DNA of 64,000 nucleotides from Rhabditoides inermis (Eukaryota > Nematoda > Chromadorea > Rhabditida > Rhabditidae): the NCBI GenBank assembly GCA_963966185.1, contig CAWZYM010000229.1:170001-234000 (forward strand). Reading direction: 5' to 3'. Both the position numbers and the translations under genes were made by a program. Of the stretch, positions 48,301 through 60,166 are shown in pieces (the first letter of the stretch is position 1; each line of letters opens with the position of its first letter). The notes below the pieces were generated by a model that worked only from the letters and a program-made list of their open reading frames with translations, made no database searches and was not told the origin of the DNA.

Positions 48301-51300
48301 GACCCGCCAGCCCAGCCACCAGAGACGCGAGAGGCGCGATCTGCAATCACTCATCACTCTCACTGTCGATTGTCCCGTTCCCTCTTTCCACGCGCGCGCC
48401 CCACCACCGCTCGCACCCCATCCCGCATCGCCCCAATGAGGTGGAATCAGCATGCCGCCCCGCATCACCATCTCATCGCATGCATCTCATTACGCATTAG
48501 CGTGCACGTGAGTTGCCGTACAAAAGCGCGGCGGGCGACGCGGTAAGATGCATTTCTAGTAAAGCACTCTCAACTTCTCATCTACTCGGATTCGGGATGA
48601 GCACGGAAGAGCTCATGTACCAACTCGTCGGCCACGCCGTCGCCGTCGGAACCGCACTCACCGCAGCCGCGTGGGTAGCCACCAACTGCGGAGGAAAGAA
48701 GAAGGTGCGTCGCCCCTCCCCCAAAGCCTTGTCCCCTCCTAATCACCCCCATTGTAGGATGACTCGGCAGAGAAGAAGGATGGAGCTGCCGCACCTGCTG
48801 CCGAGGCACCAGCTGCCGACGGAGCGGAGAAGCCGGCGGCTGACAAGCCTGCCGATGCAGCCAAGCCCGCCGAAGACAAGCCTAAGAGCGAGAAGAAGAG
48901 CGAGAAGAAGAGCGAGGGAAAGAAGAGTAAGAGCAAGAAGGACGAGGCCAAGCCGGCTGCACCCGCCGCCGCCCCCGCCAATGGACCCAAGGCCCCCACC
49001 CAGGGAGGAATCGCCGGAACCCACGACCCCAACTACCAGGTAATGGTATCGGTCACCGACCGGCCTAGACAACCGTGTTGCTTTTTCAGACTCTGAACGG
49101 TGTGGGAGGAGAAGTCTTCGGAGCCGATAAGAAGAAGGCTGATGCGCCTGGAGCCGCTGGAGCTGGACCCAAGGCACCTGCCGTCGGAGGAATCGCCGGA
49201 ACTCACGATCCCAACTATCAGGTACTATTGATCGTCAGTGACTAGTGACGCAATCCCCTTTTAGACTCTCAACGGAGTGGGCGGCGAGGTGTTTGGAGCG
49301 GACAAGAAGAAGGACGGAGGAGGCCCCAAGGCTCCCGCCGCTGGTGGCGTTGCCGGAACCCACGATCCCAACTACCAGACTCTGGCCGGTGTCGGAGGAG
49401 AGGTGTTCGGTGCGGACAAGAAGAAGGACGGAGGTGGCCCGAAGGCGCCTGCTGCGGGAGGTGTCGCCGGAACCCACGACCCGAACTACCAGACCCTTGC
49501 GGGAGTGGGAGGAGAGGTCTTCGGAGCCGACAAGAAGAAGGATGGTGCAGGACCCAAGGCGCCTGCGGCTGGAGGAGTCGCTGGAACCCACGATCCCAAC
49601 TACCAGACTCTGGCTGGCGTCGGTGGCGAGGTGTTCGGAGAGGACAAGAAGAAGGATGGAGCTGGCCCCAAGGCTCCCGCCGCTGGTGGCGTTGCCGGAA
49701 CCCACGATCCCAACTACCAGACCCTTGCGGGAGTGGGAGGAGAAGTGTTCGGAGCCGACAAGAAGAAGGACGACAAGGGACCCAAGGCCCCTGCTGCCGG
49801 CGGTGTTGCTGGAACTCACGACCCGAACTACCAGACTCTCGCTGGTGTTGGAGGAGAGGTGTTCGGAGCGGACAAGAAGAAGGCGGATGAGAAGAAGGAC
49901 GGACCCAAGGCGCCCGCTGCTGCTGGAGGTGTTGCTGGAACTCACGACCCGAACTATCAGGTCCGCTTTAATTGTTTGATTGAGATCCTTCATGTTACCT
50001 TCAACTATTTCAGACTCTCGCTGGTGTTGGTGGTGAGGTGTTCGGAGCCGATAAGAAGAAGGACGGAGCCGCTGGAGCCGCCGGACCCAAGGCACCGGAT
50101 AACAAGAACGCTAAGGCTGGAACGCACGACCCGAACTACCAGACCCTCGCCGGAGTTGGCGGAGATGTCTTCGGAGCCGACAAGAAGGGAGCTGACGGAA
50201 AGGCAGGAGCCGCTGGACCCAAAGCGCCCGACAACAAGAATGCCAAGGCTGGAACGCACGATCCGAACTATCAGGTACATAGCATATCACTTCTAGATCA
50301 TAATAGTATCTGATAGTAATTCGTTCATTGCAGACGCTTGCTGGAGTGGGAGGCGACGTCTTCGGCGCCGACAAGAAGGGAGCTGACGGCAAGGCTGGAG
50401 CTGCCGGACCCAAGGCCCCGGATAACAAGAACGCCAAGGCTGGAACGCACGACCCGAACTACCAGACCCTGGCCGGTGTCGGCGGTGACGTCTTCGGAGC
50501 CGATAAGAAGGGAGCTGACGGAAAGGCTGGAGCCGCCGGGCCCAAGGCTCCGGACAACAAAAATGCCAAGGCTGGAACGCACGACCCCAACTACCAGACT
50601 CTGGCTGGAGTCAAGGGAGATGTGTTCGGAGCCGACAAGAAGGATGGAGGCAAGGACGGCAAGGAAGGACCCAAGGCCCCCGACAACAAGAACGCCAAGG
50701 CCGGAACCCATGATCCTAACTACCAGGTACTTTATCGATAACTTGTCAATGTCTGATATCCTCATCCTTTCAGACCCTCGCCGGAGTTAAGGGAGACGTT
50801 TTCGGAGCGGATAAGAAGGATGGAGGCAAGGACGCCGGCAAGGACGGGCCCAAGGCTCCGGATAACAAGAACGCCAAGGCTGGCACGCACGACCCCAACT
50901 ACCAGACGCTGGCTGGAGTCAACAAGGACGTGTTCGGCGCTGACAAGAAGAAGAAATAAACGCCTTTCACCAAGCAAGCACATGAATAGCTCAAGAGCAA
51001 CAAAACTTCTGATCGTAGTTGACCATTTCTGAGCCTTGACTAGTTTACTGACGGCGGATAAATTCAGGTTCATTTTAAATCGCGTGTGTTCTCGATGTGA
51101 TGTGGCATCGGACATGAATACATATTACAGAAAAGGTGTCATAGTGTCATTGATTTGGGACGTGCTGAGGGAGCTGGTTATGACATGGAAATGACTGATG
51201 GCTTTGCTGATATGGCTCGGTATTTCATGGAATGATTTAGGGGTTTCTTGGTGTTTTTGGTCTGGTTTAGGGTTTTCGTATTAATGATATTTTCGAATTT

Positions 51301-54121
51301 TGATATGATTTTTGTTTATGAAAAGTTTGTTTGTTGAACTCACATTGGCATAGGGCACTAGCCAGGGCGACGAGAGACAATGCAGCGCGTACTCTGAAAG
51401 CACTCATTCCTATTCGATCACTTTACCCCTCTCCAACTCACCGCTTGTCTCCTCATTGGTCCAATCGATGCGGCGCAGGCATCGAAAGTGCAGGTCCTTG
51501 TTCGCTTCGTTGATCGTCACTACCTGTTACACACGTGTGTGTTTGATCCCATCCCACGAGTGTGTGGACAATTCCTCTCCTCCCCCCACTCACCAGTCTC
51601 CTGACGAACTCTAGCATGGCGGGTCGGGGCGGGCCGCGCCTCACCGAGCCCTCCTCGGGCGGAACACACGCACAGTACGCGTTGTCGATCAACATCTGTC
51701 ACAATAACACGTACTCCAACACATCAGACAGCACTACACTAATCCTATTGTCAGACAATGAGGGTTTTTCACCCACCACATATCTGGGGTTTTTGAGCTG
51801 CGCCTTCTTGCGCTGCACCACCTCCAGGATGCGCTTCGTCTTCACGTGGCTGTCCGCGTTCCTGCAAACACACACATACTCTCTCCCCACACCCTCTCTC
51901 TCTCCCTTCCTCTTCCCACCCACCTGTACAAGTACATTCCGCAGTTCTCGAGGAGTGTGCACGCGAGATCGACCGAGTGTCCGCGGAAGTCATACACAAG
52001 AGTCGACAGCGAGCACAGCGCCTCGGCGCGCGGAACCAGACCAAATTTGACCTGAAACATTCTCAAACTTTTTTCATGTTTCACATTCACACAAATATAA
52101 ACAAATACGTTTCAAAAGTTACGAAAACAAACTTTCGGAAACATAATACAATTGGAACCTATTCTTGGAATAACCGAATAACCACAAAACAAAACTCCCA
52201 CGAACAACTGACCAGCTCGGAGATGAACTGCACGCAGATGGTCTTCTTGTAGAGCGGCACCGCGTCCTGCTTCTTGCGCTTCTGCACGATCGCCCTGCAA
52301 CACACGGCAAGTCACGATCAGTTGAAAACGGGAAATTGTTTTTCCCCTGCACGAGTTGTTACAGAATCCGCCAGGATCACAGCACGAAAGAGAAAATGCA
52401 TATATTTTCGTCCAGAATGAAATGGCATAGACTTTCGCGCTCCGATTGAAATTATCCTTTTCGTAACCGTGACGCGATTTTTATACCGACGTGAATCGTC
52501 GTGCAAGGAGGTACTCTTCTCACATCCCTCCCCCTCCCTCCACCCACCTGAACTGTGTGATGAGCATGTGGGTGAGTTCGAGTGTGAGGTCTGGCATGAC
52601 TGGGTTGAGAGTGGCGAGCAGCCTGGCTAGGAAGGGCAGCTGCGACGCCTCGCGCGTCCCGTGCAGCACGCGCACCAGCCACTTGCGGTTGATCTGCGAC
52701 CGACCAATCAACACCGACAATATAATTAGCATTATCTATTCATAGATTACCTCACTAACTTTTTGTTTCTCGGAATCTTTCCGATTCTTGATTAGTTGAT
52801 TTTACATATTTTAAATTTCACATATATATACGACAACAAAAAAGGTGTTCAGTGAAATTAACAATAACCGATCACAATACGTAAAAAAAGATTGTCAGTT
52901 GCATTTATACGTCACTATTCGTCGCCATGACATCAATACATTTCACGCTCACTTTACCATCGAAAAGAACACTTGACAATAATTCAAGAAGAGTCATCTT
53001 TCCATCTCTTTTCAGACTTCCCACAAAAATGAAGAAAACTATGATATATGAATATGAAAGTGTTCTCGCAAACGCACATGTGTGTTCATGTTGGTGACAA
53101 AGTCTAGAGCGGCCTGGTCGACATTCTCCCGGTTGGCAAGACGCTGCAGACGCCGGATCCACTCCTCAAATACAATGTGTCAGAAACATTATGTCTATGT
53201 TTCACTCTTTCCTTACAATAACACATCACCAGCATCACAATAATCGAACTTCTCTTCTCAGAAAAAATAAGATTCCTCGAATCAAGAACAATGCTTCACG
53301 CTCGTAGCACAACGCAACATTTAAACTCTAAGTATTCTTTCCTTCCTAGAGACAATGACATATAATACATCATACCCGCCATTTTGCATAATACATCATT
53401 TCATTCATCCATACCCTCCATCCACCATGTAGCCTTTGCAGACTGCACATATGACATCATACCCTCCACCCCTCCTTGCCCCACCCACCACCATGTATGC
53501 CTTCATCTCGGCGTTCCCCTCTGGCGGGGGCTGGCTGGGCTCCATGCCCGCCTCCTCTCCCTCCCCCTCTCCCTCCTCCCCATACTCCTCATCCACGCCA
53601 GCCTGCGAACTGAAAAGAAACAACATTAGAAAACTCTGGTCTTCATCTACCAACTCATTTTATACGTTCATTCCCTCCTGCGAACTTGAATGTTTTTACA
53701 TTGACATTTTCCATACATTTTTTTCAATTAATCTAATCATCAAATATACATACAATATACGTATCACATAATGGTTAACACTAGAAAAAGGAAACAATTA
53801 TTAATCTATACTCGCCCAGCCAGTGTGTTACTTATGCCACGGGCCACGGCCACACACTCATTTATCTCACTCAAGCTTCCAAGCACATAACTAAACACTC
53901 AAACTACGTTTCACCGAAAAGTCTCATCTCTACCTCTACTGATACACACCAGCCAACACACACGCGATACCGTAGCGTGTCACATCTCAACTCTCAACAG
54001 TCCACTCACTCCCCCCTTCACCCACCCCTCCTCCTCCTCTCCGTCCAGCGCCTCCACGTCCACGTCGTCTATCGCGCTCTTCACCACAGACTCCAGAGTC
54101 GCGTGCTCAGAGTCCTGCAAA

Positions 54122-54169
<48 letters not shown>

Positions 54170-54321
54170 TTGAAGCATGCGGCGGGTACCATTCTCTTGA
54201 GGTCGAGTAGCTTCTCGTAGAAGTACCTGGCCTCGTCGTCCGGCCACATCGACAGCTCTCCCTCCTCCACTGCCTTTCCCATCTGCAAGCACAAAGGGGT
54301 CAATCACGATTCTCACTAAAA

Positions 54322-54361
<40 letters not shown>

Positions 54362-57300
54362 CCTCCCTCTCTCTCTCCCCTCTCACCACGAGTGCGGCGT
54401 CGATGTCGTCCTCGTCCTCGCTTGGCTCCTCCTGCATGGCTGCCACCTTCACGCCCATCGCATCCGCCAGATCAAGGGTAGACGCCTGCAGGCAACAGGC
54501 GTACTGGTACATTTACAACATTATAGAGTCTTGTTTTATAGTGTCGTCTGGCACTGAAGTACTGAAGACGCTCCGTGATTGAGTATCTTGTTTCCCTCAG
54601 CTCCTTTCTAAACCCACCGCTGAAAATATGTTCCACATTCACTAGTTATCAAATCAATATACAAACCACTAAACACTCAACAACCTTAACATGAGAAACA
54701 CATGTGCACACTTGCCCACCTTGAGCCTGTCGAACTCTGCCTTGAGTGTGTCGAACGCCTGTCTGTCCTCGGCCGCAGAGTCTCCCCGAGTCCTCTCCTG
54801 CCGCTTGATACGCTTCGCCACGCGGTTCTTCTCCACACACACCTGCAACAATGAATAGATATGCACAAATACCCCCACTTTCGTACCCCCTAAGTCTGTA
54901 ATTCGATGAGGTGACTATTCTTTACAACCACGAATCATAAGCTTCAAAACATATTCATTCCGACAAGAAACAGCTGCCCGATTAATTGAAGATTGGTGCA
55001 GAGTGTTAAAGGGAGTGTACACTCTGAAGTTCGAAGTTGAGTTAGCACCGGGATGTGAAAATATGTTGAAAATGATACACTTTTGTCAATGCAACTATGT
55101 GTCGGCGATACCTATAAGTCGATGAAAAATTCTGTTGAACATTGAAAATTGGCACCAATTGGCACCAATTTCTGCATTTTGATACATTTTGCGCTCAATT
55201 TTCACCAACTTGCAGACATTTTCAGCAAATAGTTGTTTTGACAAAACTGAGTCGTTTTCAACATATTTTCACATCCCGGTGCTAACTCAACTTCGGAATT
55301 CAGAGTGTACACTCCCTTTAACTACTCCAAAACATGATTGTAGACTGCAATTCTGCCTGCACCCACCTCGACAGTGTGCTGTCGCAGTCCGTCAAAGTAT
55401 CCCGTGATGAGATCGCGGAACGCCTTCCGGTTCTCCGCCGAGAGAACGTCCGGCAGGGGAAGGTCACCTGCAATGGCATGTGTGCATTATTAGTTCGGTG
55501 TGAAATCAGTCCCTATACAGTAATAAGGACACCTGGAAGAACACGTTTTATTTCAGGTAAAAGTAAACTTTTCCTGAACCAGTATTGTTATTTCGTCTAA
55601 ACAGAACAGAACTGCGGGTTTCATAGTGTTAGTTCTGCAGAAAATACGCAACATTACAAAAGTACATTGAAGGTAGTCTTTGAAACTGCAATACACCGTG
55701 TTTCAGAACTCCAGAAGCCAGAACCCAATTATATGAAATACCACCAAGCATAGTTTCGACCGCAAAACCATCTAAGGCCGTAAGGCCGAGGTCAGATCAA
55801 CTCCTGCTTGCAAAAGAATCCCGTACCCTCTGTTTTTGATACATAGGTCCGACCACGCCAGGACTCCCATCTCCTCCAGTCTGCACCCACCGGCCGTGGC
55901 GGCCGCGTCCCCCCTGGGAGCGATGCCTGCCATCTCCCATCCGACGGCGCGCAGCCAGCCCGACAGCAGCGAGCCGTTCGCGTGCTCCGTCTTGTCCGTC
56001 GTCACCAGAAAGGCCAGCGCCCCACCCACACCTGGGTGATTTAGATTAGACGCCTTTCAAACAAATCACAATTATGTGATTTATAATACTACGACACGCG
56101 ACATCTAACTAGCTGTCATCGAAATGTGGTGGTAACAAAACAAAAAAAACAACAACTCATTAATAGTTTTCTGCAATCGTATTTCGCATTACAAACCGAA
56201 CAACTACGGTCACTACACAACTAGTTGAAACGTATGATGTATGTTAGTAGTTAGTACTACAAAAACAGTTCAAAACACAAAACACGCGACCAACCCTGCA
56301 CGCCCTCCTTTCCCGCGACGCCGTGCAGCACCAGCTCGGAAAGAAGTCTGAAAGGGAATAGTTAACAATACAGTAATACTACAGTAATCGACAGTGAAAG
56401 GAATTCTTGATTACCACGAAACGCTTCACTATGGAATCCAGTGAGGATATCGGTAATACGACAGTAAACAATCGATCCTGACATTCGTTCTACAGTACCA
56501 CGAAATTCTTCACTGTAGAATCCAATCTAGGATATACCGACTACGTATGTAGTCAATTGATACTGACAGCATTCTAGAGTACCGCGAATTTCTTCACGGC
56601 AGAAACTACCGTAAGCAATGGATCCTAACAGTAATTCTATCGCTTCACCGACCTGAGGTCGACGCGGAGCTTGGCGGGATTGGCGACCTTGTCGCTCTTC
56701 TTGGCTGGCAGCTGCTTGCGGAGGAAGGAGACGATCTGGAGAGAGAACTTCTCGTACCTGCAATTGTATAGGTCAGTCTAGATTAGTTGAATATAAATAT
56801 GCTTCAATGGTATTTTGAGTACTGGACGGATAAAAATATATAATAAAAATCAATGAAAAATGAGAGCCTGATTGATGAACAATATTGCCAAAAAATGTCC
56901 CAATGAAATTAACCTATTTTAAGTGTTCCACGATAATATGAAGATTATAATAGCATAAGACAGTAGTAATGAAAAGACTTGAATGAATGTAATAAATGAC
57001 TAATTCGATAATAATGAATGAATTGGCCTTACCGCCACGCGATCTGTACGCACAGCTCCACCACGCCGGGTACCTCGGACTGCTTGAACTTCGACTCGGC
57101 GATGTTCTGCAACAATATATGAGATGTTGCTGTTGCAGCATATATGTATTGCAGTTTGCAGTATTCATCCCACATCCGATATACCCTAGGTAAAAACGAA
57201 ATATACGCAAAAATGTTTGTAAGTTGGAACCATGCTACATCATTGCATCGTGCAAGCGAGATATCAACAAGGTTATACAGTGAAACATATTTCGAAGATG

Positions 57301-57842
57301 ACAATTCTTCACTTCTCTCACCTGCGCCATCTCCTCCACGAACTTGGACAGGTTCAGCTTGCCAAGCTCTTCGGATAACTGCATGCCGCCTGATCCTATA
57401 GCCTTCATCTAGAACATGTATCATGTATCATAAAAACTCAGAACATATGTAAAAAGAAAAATTTGAACGTATCTACGTTTCAACCAGTAATATCAACCAG
57501 AAATGTTTCAGGAAAATGTATGAACATCGTTCATGGTAGACATATGAAAAAAGAACTAACAAAAAAATCAATCCTAACCTTCTTCATGAAGGCAGTCGTC
57601 TTCTTGAGAGTCGAGTCGAGCTTGCGCAGTGTCGGCTCATCCAGGGAGGCATTGTCGCGGAGCTGCGTCCGAGACTGCACAAACAAGTTAGATCATTCTC
57701 TACATTACAAAAATGATATAAATAATCATTCGTTCTTCTCAAAACCAGGTAGATACGGTACCTTGTCCTGCAGCTGCGCCCTCGTCTTCTGCTCGGCTAG
57801 CCACGCGGTCGGCACCTGCCGCGGCCAGTCACAAGCACTCAT
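41840..57842 (-). CDS. UPF2: Nonsense-mediated decay factor UPF2
   Basis: A minus-strand gene of roughly 30 small exons over 16 kb. It starts at 57842 (MSACDWPRQVPTAWLAEQKT); next exons are 57674-57579 (KLDSTLKKTTAFMKK), 57408-57322 (LNLSKFVEEMAQ), 57106-57033 and 56757-56649 (LRKQLPAKKSDKVANPAKL), covering the first MIF4G repeat. Later exons match UPF2 in order: MWPDDEARYFYEKLLDLKR (54.2 kb), second MIF4G (FLARLLATLNPVMPDL at 52.6 kb; VDLACTLLENCGMYLYR at 51.9 kb), third MIF4G (GELYNYFACTSDGVFK at 48.0 kb; RKMGYYLVFLGR at 47.5 kb), an acidic linker (45.8 kb), DDDEFARELDKMMGEAR (44.45 kb), and C-terminal RIALVTRSKNNK plus RLERQWEEGKRREAAE ending at 41840. UPF2 bridges UPF3 and UPF1 on premature-stop mRNAs. 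One 3.0 kb intron (48341-51341) holds a nested gene. The nematode name is smg-3. Not every exon edge was fixed. Confidence 0.92.
42476..42540 (+). repeat. (GA)n / G-rich microsatellite
   Basis: GA repeats then ggggggggg-containing GA sequence within a UPF2 intron. Confidence 0.9.
43491..43529 (+). repeat. (CA)n microsatellite
   Basis: About 19 CA units in a UPF2 intron. Confidence 0.95.
45312..45342 (+). repeat. (CT)n microsatellite
   Basis: About 15 CT units in a UPF2 intron. Confidence 0.9.
45900..46980 (-). other. UPF2 intron, about 1.1 kb, nothing coding recognised
   Basis: Between the acidic-linker exon and the 47.0 kb exon. AT-rich near 45900-45980, a CT run near 46100-46130, otherwise unremarkable. 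ORFs up to 105 codons show no family features. Confidence 0.4.
48597..50959 (+). CDS. DPNYQ tandem-repeat protein nested in a UPF2 intron
   Basis: Seven exons (48597-48704, 48758-49039, 49090-49221, 49265-49960, 50014-50274, 50334-50726, 50774-50959) give 685 residues. Residues about 10-31 (LVGHAVAVGTALTAAAWVA) form a possible membrane anchor, followed by a Lys/Ala/Glu-rich linker (KSEKKSEKKSEGKKSKSKK). The rest is 14 tandem units of about 34-44 residues, each TL(N/A)GV-xGE/DVFGADKK, a Lys/Gly/Ala spacer, GPKAP, and GTHDPNYQ. Two subtypes occur: early units with PAAGGVAGTHDPNYQ and late units with DNKNAKAGTHDPNYQ. All repeat-region introns are phase 0 and cut exactly between Q and T. The chain is highly charged and likely disordered. 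I do not recognise a described function. It lies inside UPF2 intron 48341-51341, opposite strand. A second, diverged member lies at 60.2 kb. Confidence 0.85.
49265..50950 (+). repeat. Coding minisatellite of the DPNYQ gene
   Basis: DNA-level tandem array with units of about 102-132 bp, marked by recurring gacccgaactaccag and gtgttcggagc. Neighbouring units are very similar, so unit number may vary between individuals. Confidence 0.85.
54121..54167 (+). repeat. (CT)n microsatellite
   Basis: About 23 CT units in a short UPF2 intron, coding strand GA; a similar run lies at 54325-54378 in the next intron. Confidence 0.95.
55005..55322. mobile_element. Foldback element with 68-bp inverted arms
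   Basis: Left arm 55005-55072 (gttaaagggagtgtacactc ... gttgaaaa) is the reverse complement of 55255-55322 with about two to three differences. Pairing continues weakly inward (cttttgtcaa against ttgacaaaac). The core has a direct ggcaccaatt doublet. It lies in a UPF2 intron and resembles a MITE. Its sequence is unrelated to the 13.9 kb foldback. Confidence 0.8.
55490..55830 (-). other. UPF2 intron portion, nothing recognised
   Basis: AT-rich sequence between UPF2 exons near 55.4 and 55.9 kb; no exon, repeat or RNA gene identified. Confidence 0.4.
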
Positions 57843-58266
57843 ACAAGGCACTGGAACACTATATATGAAACTATACGATCAAGTTGTCATTGATCAAGAC
57901 GAGGCGAGGTGAACAAAGCGCGCGAAACGCGAAATGAGGTGAGCTTGCTAGCTAGCTATCTTGAGAAGCAGTGTCACGGTGAAAAAACAAAATAGGCAAC
58001 AACGACATCATCATCAAGAACAACAAGCAATCAAACAACAACAAAAAAACAAGAAAGAGAATAGAGAAAAAAGACGTCACCACAAGACATTGTGCGGAAG
58101 TGTGTAATTCTCACCAGCACTAATAAATAACACCATAGTGCACTACGCTGACGATGGTCTCCAATTATTATCCTCTTTTTTAATTTTTTTTATATAATGT
58201 TATAAATCACTTTTTATGTTCACTTGATTGCATTACAGCCGTACTAACCGTTATCTACTCACTGTA

Positions 58267-59763
58267 ATGGACGCCGGTTCGTTCCGGATCGGCGAGTACT
58301 GGACGAGTGAGTTCCTCCTCGTTGCATTGTTCATCTACCTTGCCCTCTTTGCAGATGTGTCCGTGGACTTTCCCTGGGCCATCTCTCTCTTCCTCGTCGC
58401 TAACCTCACCTCCGTCGGCCTATTCGCCATACAGGTAGCTTTATCACTTGTTTCATTGATAACTGATAATATGATAACGTCATCATATCGCAGACGGTGC
58501 AGTGTCGGGCGACGCGACTGCACCTGTCGCTCCCGTTTCTGGTGATGCTCAACACGGTGGCCGCCGCGTTCCCCATGCATGGAAAGACTGTGCAGATTGT
58601 CGTATTCGGGTGAGGAGAGAGAGAGAGAGAAAGAGGAGAGAGAGGGGGGAGGGATAGAGAGGGAGGGAGAGAGAGAGAGGGAAAGGGAGAGAGAATCTTG
58701 CAGTTTCTGTGGTCAGGCACTTTCGCACTACCTCGGCAAACGTTCCGTTCACATTCGCCGCGATCCTGACGTGCCCAGGTATGAGTGTACGGTAGTTACA
58801 CTTTTAGATTACATTTGTAGAAACAGATTACTGTATTTTGAAAGTTTCAAGTTTCAAATTATCTCTGTTCGAGTGTATCTGCTGGTACGGTATTATCGCA
58901 ATAGTTATTTTTCGTTAATATGTTTCTTTTGAAACATATTTACACACATTTAGTGTGTACGGTGTATCTCGGTATTTCTAACCATTTGTCAGTGCTGTTT
59001 GTGCTCATTGTGCACAAACTGCAACAGTGATCCCAGCCGAAATACGGTACCCTAGGCTGCTACCGTACCTGCTCATTCAGCATGCGCCGCTACGCTGTGT
59101 CACCCTCCTCGGAGAGATCGTCTACAGGTTGTTTACTTATTTGTTTGTTTGTTTGTTTGTTTGTTTGTTTGTTTGTTCACACCCTCTTCAGATCCATCTT
59201 TCCCTCTTCCACGGGATTGATCTTGCTCTCTATCCTCAATTGCATCATCACCACTACAGCTATGACATCCCTCCGCGTTCTCGGGTTGTTTACTTGTTTA
59301 CTTCTTCGTTTACCTTTATGTTTACAGGAAGAAGTCGGGTCTGTTATCGCCGACGACCTTCTGGGTGGTCGGCTCGGTCGTCATCGGACAATTCCAGGTA
59401 TCGTAATCGTGATGTTTCTTACAGTAGTCCATGTTTATCTTACCGTACCCCTAGATCGTCGACAACGATATTGTGGCCGCGGTAGTCGGGTTTCCTGACT
59501 ACGGACAGCTCAGCGGAGCCACCATGCTCGTAGGTACCGTATCTATACAGTATACCGTATCTATACGTATCTATCTATCTATTGTATCTATATCTATACC
59601 GTATCTATACAGTAAACCCCTACTTTGTACAGTACTCCTTTCAGTGTGGTACCGTTTGTTGTGTGTGGTGCAATTGACGCTTCTCTCGTTTGCGATTTGC
59701 ATTCTGCGACCTGACAAGAAGATCAAGAAAGAAGGAGTGATGCTGCTCACGAACGCGTGGTAG
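58267..59763 (+). CDS. Multi-pass membrane protein, family not recognised
   Basis: Nine exons (58267-58434, 58494-58609, 58717-58778, 58954-59026, 59056-59127, 59192-59284, 59328-59397, 59455-59533, 59645-59763) join in phase to 283 residues. About seven or eight hydrophobic helices are visible, including FLLVALFIYLALFADVSV, AISLFLVANLTSVGLFAI, LSLPFLVMLNTVAAAF, LSVLFVLIVHKLQ, TGLILLSILNCIITTTA, TFWVVGSVVIGQF and LLCVVQLTLLSFAICIL. The tail is basic (RPDKKIKKEG). There is no signal peptide and no motif I can tie to a transporter or receptor family. Intron 5 contains a (TTTG)n run. The DPNYQ2 gene follows by 404 bp on the same strand. Confidence 0.7.
59140..59176 (+). repeat. (TTTG)n microsatellite
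   Basis: About nine tttg units in an intron of the membrane-protein gene. Confidence 0.95.
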
Positions 59764-60068
59764 TTTCCGGATACTGTATTTACGTTACTGGTATTGAAAA
59801 AGGTTTGTATAGTTTTACGTTTTTGTACATTATTGATCTACTTTTTCATTTGTCGCTGTGATTTTGGCTTTGATAGCTTGTAAGATTCTTTATTTTGATT
59901 CTCGCCTGTGCTATACGTGTATGGAAATTTCGATCTCATAAAGAACTACGTTTCTTGAACGTTTGATCTCTTGTCTGGACAGGGAACATTATGCTATCTG
60001 CGAATCCCGTGTATTTTCGACTCTGCAATAACGAATGTCTGCGTCATTAGCTTTCACTCATCGACCCG

Positions 60069-60076
60069 TATAAATA
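60069..60076 (+). promoter_or_regulatory. TATA box of the second DPNYQ gene
   Basis: tataaata, 98 bases before the ATG, followed at 60136-60160 by two GC-box-like stretches (cgccccgcccc and agccccgcccc). A strong core promoter by consensus, suggesting a tissue- or condition-specific gene. Confidence 0.65.
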
Positions 60077-60166
60077 CGAAACGCACGGATCGCGCCAGCG
60101 TCATTGCCCTGACTGGGATCGCGCTGCCGTAGCTCGCCCCGCCCCTTCTAGCCCCGCCCCCACACG

